DNA of 44,871 nucleotides, taken from NCBI RefSeq assembly GCF_026225065.1, contig NZ_JAMFSB010000303.1, positions 1-44,871 on the forward strand. The letters run 5' to 3'. Made by a program: the position numbers and the translations under genes. This DNA comes from Paraburkholderia sp. Its GTDB lineage: Bacteria; Pseudomonadota; Gammaproteobacteria; Burkholderiales; Burkholderiaceae. Below the pieces are notes generated by a model. It worked only from the letters and a program-made list of their open reading frames with translations, was not told the DNA's origin and did no database searches. Below are positions 42,355 to 44,871 of the stretch, in pieces; the stretch's first letter is position 1, and each line of letters opens with the position of its first letter.

Positions 42355-44871
42355 ATGGAACCTTCACAAAGGTATGCGCCGCGGATCTATTTTCTCCACT
42401 CTCTCCTCGTCGGGCCGCTCGACGCGTGGCCAGCGCAATTTGCGCACGCCGCCGCGCTAGGCTTCGACCATGTGCTGATCGGCGCGCTGTTCCAGCCCGG
42501 ACGGGCGGGACACGCGCAGATTGTCAGCGATCACCGTAAGTTGCACCCTGTCTTCGGAGCGCAGCAAGACGCGCCCGAAGCGCTGCGCGGCCTTACCGCC
42601 GCGGCGGACCAGCACGGCCTGAAAGTGCTGGCAGACGTCGTGATCGATCGCTTCGCGGCAGACAGCGCCCTCTTCTCCGAGCATCCCGACTGGTTTCATC
42701 CGTTCGAATCGGAAGAGGCGCGGCTCGATCCGCGCCACGCGCATCGCGAGGACAACGTTGCCTATGTGAACTTCGGCAACGAGGGCAGCACCGCTGCGCT
42801 GCTCGACTGGTGGACTCGCGAACTGGGCGCGCTCGCCGAAGCGGGCGTAGCCGGCTTTCGTTTCGATTCGCCGCACCGCGTGCCGGTTGCGTTTTGGCGC
42901 CAGCTTGGTGCAGCCGTGCGGGCGCAGTATCCGGAGATACGCTTTCTTGCCGCCACGCCGGGTCTCGCACGCGGCGATCTGCAGCCTCTCGATGACGCAG
43001 GCTTCGACAGCGTGTTTTCGTCAGTGCGCTGGTGGGACTTCCGCTCCAGCTGGATGACCGACGAGCACGCCTCGTTGATTCGCATCGGCGCACCCATCGC
43101 GTTTCCGGAAGCGCCCTATGGCACTCGCCTCGCCGCCGATCTCGACGACGTGCATGACGCCGCGATGCTGGAGCGCGCCTACCGCCGCGCGCTGTTCACC
43201 TCCGCATCGACCGGCACTGGCTGGCTGCTGCCGATGGGCTTCGAATACGGCGTCGCGACGCCGATGTCGTACACACGTGCCAATGCTGCGCAGTACGCCG
43301 AGCAGTGCAAGACAGCGCGCTTCGACCTGTCCGGGCCCATCAAGCATATCAACGAGGTGTTACATGGGTCCGAGCCCCTGCAGAGCGTCGGCGAACTGCG
43401 CGCCCTGAGCGGTCCGAGCGCGCCCGCAGCCGTGCTGTTGCGCGGCGATCACCTTGATCTGCGTGACAGTCAGCAGGCGATCCTGATCGTCATCAACCCG
43501 GACCTCGGCACGCCGTTGCGCGTCGATCCCGCGCGTTTCCTGGCCGGGGTGCCCGGCAATTTCACGCGCTTCGTCCCGCTCAATGCCCCCGCGAACACCA
43601 AACCCGCGACCCTCAGCCCCTTTACGCTCGGACCCGGCGCCTGCCGCCTGTTTAGCGCGCAAGCCGAAAAGCCCGTGCGGCTTGCCCCGCCCATCGACAA
43701 GGCGGGCAGCAAGCGCAGTGGTCGCAAATCGGTACAGGAAGCCATCGCTGCCCCGCGCGTGGCAATCGAAAGCGTGACGCCGTCGGTCGACAATGGCCGC
43801 TTCATCGTCAAGCGCACGGTGGGCGAGCGGGTCGAGGTGAAGGCTGCGATCTTCGCGGAAGGGCACGACAAGATTGCCGCCGCCGTGATGTGGCGCGCCG
43901 CCGACGAAACCGCCTGGCACGAAACACCGATGGTCCCCGCGCCACCGGCCGGCAATGACCTGTGGCATGCGCGCATCCCGCTCGAACGGGTGGGCCGCCA
44001 CGAATTCACGGTGCTTGCATGGCGCGACGACTTCGCCTCGCTGGTCGAGCACGTGCAGAAGAAGCTGAAGGCCGGGCAGACGGTGGAGCTTGAGATCGCC
44101 GAAGCGGGCCATCTGTTCGCGCTGGTGCTGGCCGAAGTGGAAACGGTGGAAGGCGCGGTGACCGAACCGCTCGAACATATCGTCAAGGTCTTCACCAAGG
44201 CCGACCCGGACACCAAGCTTGCCCTGCTGCTCGCCCCGACCACCGCCAAAGCGATGGCCGCGGCTCGTCATCGCCCGTTCCAGACACGCGACCCGATCAC
44301 GTACCGCATCGATGCCGAACGGACTGCAGCGCGCTTTGCAAGCTGGTACGAGATCTTCCCGCGTTCGATGAGCGACGACGAAACGCGGCACGGCACCTTC
44401 GCGGATGTCACGAAGAAACTGCCGCGCATCCGCGACATGGGTTTCGACGTGCTGTACTTCCCGCCGATCCATCCAATCGGCGTCGCGAACCGCAAAGGCC
44501 GCAACAACACGCTAACGGCCCAGGCGGGCGACGTTGGGAGCCCCTACGCGATCGGCGGGGCGGAAGGCGGCCACAGCGCGGTCCACCCGGAGCTGGGCAC
44601 ACTCGACGATTTCAAGCAGATGCTCACCGCCGCGCACGAGCAGGGTCTCGAGATCGCGCTCGACTTCGCAATCCAGTGCTCGCCGGATCACCCGTGGCTG
44701 AAGGAGCATCCCACCTGGTTCGCGTGGCGCCCCGACGGCACATTGAGGTATGCCGAGAATCCGCCGAAGAAGTACCAGGACATCGTCAACCCGGATTTCT
44801 ATTCGCACGATGCCAAGCCCGACCTGTGGCTCGCATTGCGCGATGTGATCCTGTTCTGGATCGAAGCGGGC
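42355..44871 (+). CDS. glgE: GlgE, alpha-1,4-glucan:maltose-1-phosphate maltosyltransferase, 5' part
   Basis: The frame is open from ATG 42355 for 839 codons to the window edge, so the 3' end is missing. From about residue 466 it matches GlgE: an N-terminal beta-domain (APRVAIESVTP, GRFIVKRTVGE), then a GH13-type barrel with DMGFDVLYFPPIHPIG, NRKGRNN and ENPPKKYQDIVNPDFY. GlgE extends glycogen-like glucan with maltosyl units from maltose 1-phosphate. The catalytic Asp and Glu lie beyond the edge. Residues 1-430 form an extra GH13-like domain not found in actinobacterial GlgE (about 670 aa): VLADVVIDRF and GFRFDSPHR resemble regions I and II, but the acid Glu of region III (FLAATPG) and the HD of region IV are absent. 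Confidence 0.92.
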   Translation, partial: MEPSQRYAPRIYFLHSLLVGPLDAWPAQFAHAAALGFDHVLIGALFQPGRAGHAQIVSDHRKLHPVFGAQQDAPEALRGLTAAADQHGLKVLADVVIDRFAADSALFSEHPDWFHPFESEEARLDPRHAHREDNVAYVNFGNEGSTAALLDWWTRELGALAEAGVAGFRFDSPHRVPVAFWRQLGAAVRAQYPEIRFLAATPGLARGDLQPLDDAGFDSVFSSVRWWDFRSSWMTDEHASLIRIGAPIAFPEAPYGTRLAADLDDVHDAAMLERAYRRALFTSASTGTGWLLPMGFEYGVATPMSYTRANAAQYAEQCKTARFDLSGPIKHINEVLHGSEPLQSVGELRALSGPSAPAAVLLRGDHLDLRDSQQAILIVINPDLGTPLRVDPARFLAGVPGNFTRFVPLNAPANTKPATLSPFTLGPGACRLFSAQAEKPVRLAPPIDKAGSKRSGRKSVQEAIAAPRVAIESVTPSVDNGRFIVKRTVGERVEVKAAIFAEGHDKIAAAVMWRAADETAWHETPMVPAPPAGNDLWHARIPLERVGRHEFTVLAWRDDFASLVEHVQKKLKAGQTVELEIAEAGHLFALVLAEVETVEGAVTEPLEHIVKVFTKADPDTKLALLLAPTTAKAMAAARHRPFQTRDPITYRIDAERTAARFASWYEIFPRSMSDDETRHGTFADVTKKLPRIRDMGFDVLYFPPIHPIGVANRKGRNNTLTAQAGDVGSPYAIGGAEGGHSAVHPELGTLDDFKQMLTAAHEQGLEIALDFAIQCSPDHPWLKEHPTWFAWRPDGTLRYAENPPKKYQDIVNPDFYSHDAKPDLWLALRDVILFWIEAG

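Noticed and set aside
41967..42539. 190-codon plus-strand frame upstream of glgE
   Set aside because: It overlaps glgE by 185 bp in another frame, is C/R/S-rich and has no ribosome binding site.
43360..44472. 370-codon minus-strand frame over glgE
   Set aside because: Antisense shadow; the plus frame has continuous GlgE motifs to the window edge.

Overview
The window is high-GC, gene-dense chromosomal DNA of a Burkholderiaceae bacterium, most likely Paraburkholderia or Burkholderia. This is inferred from protein character (BPSS1780-type membrane protein, DUF3563 small protein, three-subunit FAD sugar dehydrogenase, GlgE with an extra N-terminal domain) and from gene order. No database was consulted, so species is not assigned. 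I see no insertion sequence, prophage, CRISPR array or rRNA operon; most of the window looks like stable core genome with a few accessory genes between 30 and 42 kb.

Layout. 1-200: 3' end of an AraC-type regulator. 595-6192: macromolecular-synthesis operon on the minus strand (rpsU, attenuator-like terminator, yqeY, dnaG, rpoD), ending in two terminator-like hairpins and an unusual 88-nt tRNA with anticodon CAU and a long variable arm. 6223-8548: HI0933-type flavoprotein divergent from tsaD. 8609-12773: minus-strand cluster xseB-ispA-dxs-folE2 (isoprenoid precursor synthesis plus GTP cyclohydrolase IB). 13060-17729: orphan Rieske oxygenase, SseA-type sulfurtransferase, Tat-exported dienelactone-hydrolase-like enzyme, type II NADH dehydrogenase. 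17896-21394: polA and a LOG-family gene, whose divergent start codons are one base apart. 21405-23508: LysR regulator divergent from a split chromate-transporter pair. 23521-27613: amn, then a DUF2782 gene, thrB and a BPSS1780-type membrane gene. 27743-30298: ohrR, ohr and phrB (peroxide and UV repair). 30380-34396: a 58-aa DUF3563 gene, a PHB-depolymerase-type esterase with a cluster of palindromes upstream, a PAP2 phosphatase, and a tautomerase divergent from a LysR regulator. 34471-36325: Lys/Ala-rich exported protein and an Xre-RES toxin-antitoxin pair. 36349-40970: PPP-type phosphatase and the gamma-alpha-beta genes of a membrane FAD/3Fe-4S/cytochrome c sugar dehydrogenase. 41247-41909: DUF1345 membrane protein. 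42355-end: 5' part of glgE, which runs off the window.

How the genes fit together. The first 12 kb serve translation, replication, transcription and cofactor or isoprenoid supply. The middle is a patchwork of metabolism and stress genes, several with a divergent regulator whose candidate operator is visible. The most unusual signals are the class II-like CAU tRNA behind rpoD, three palindromes packed into 49 bp upstream of the depolymerase-like gene, the tandem hairpins in front of folE2, the GlgE N-terminal domain that looks like a catalytically degraded GH13 domain, and the exported basic protein next to the Xre-RES pair. I found no clearly new multi-gene system; these are leads of modest size.
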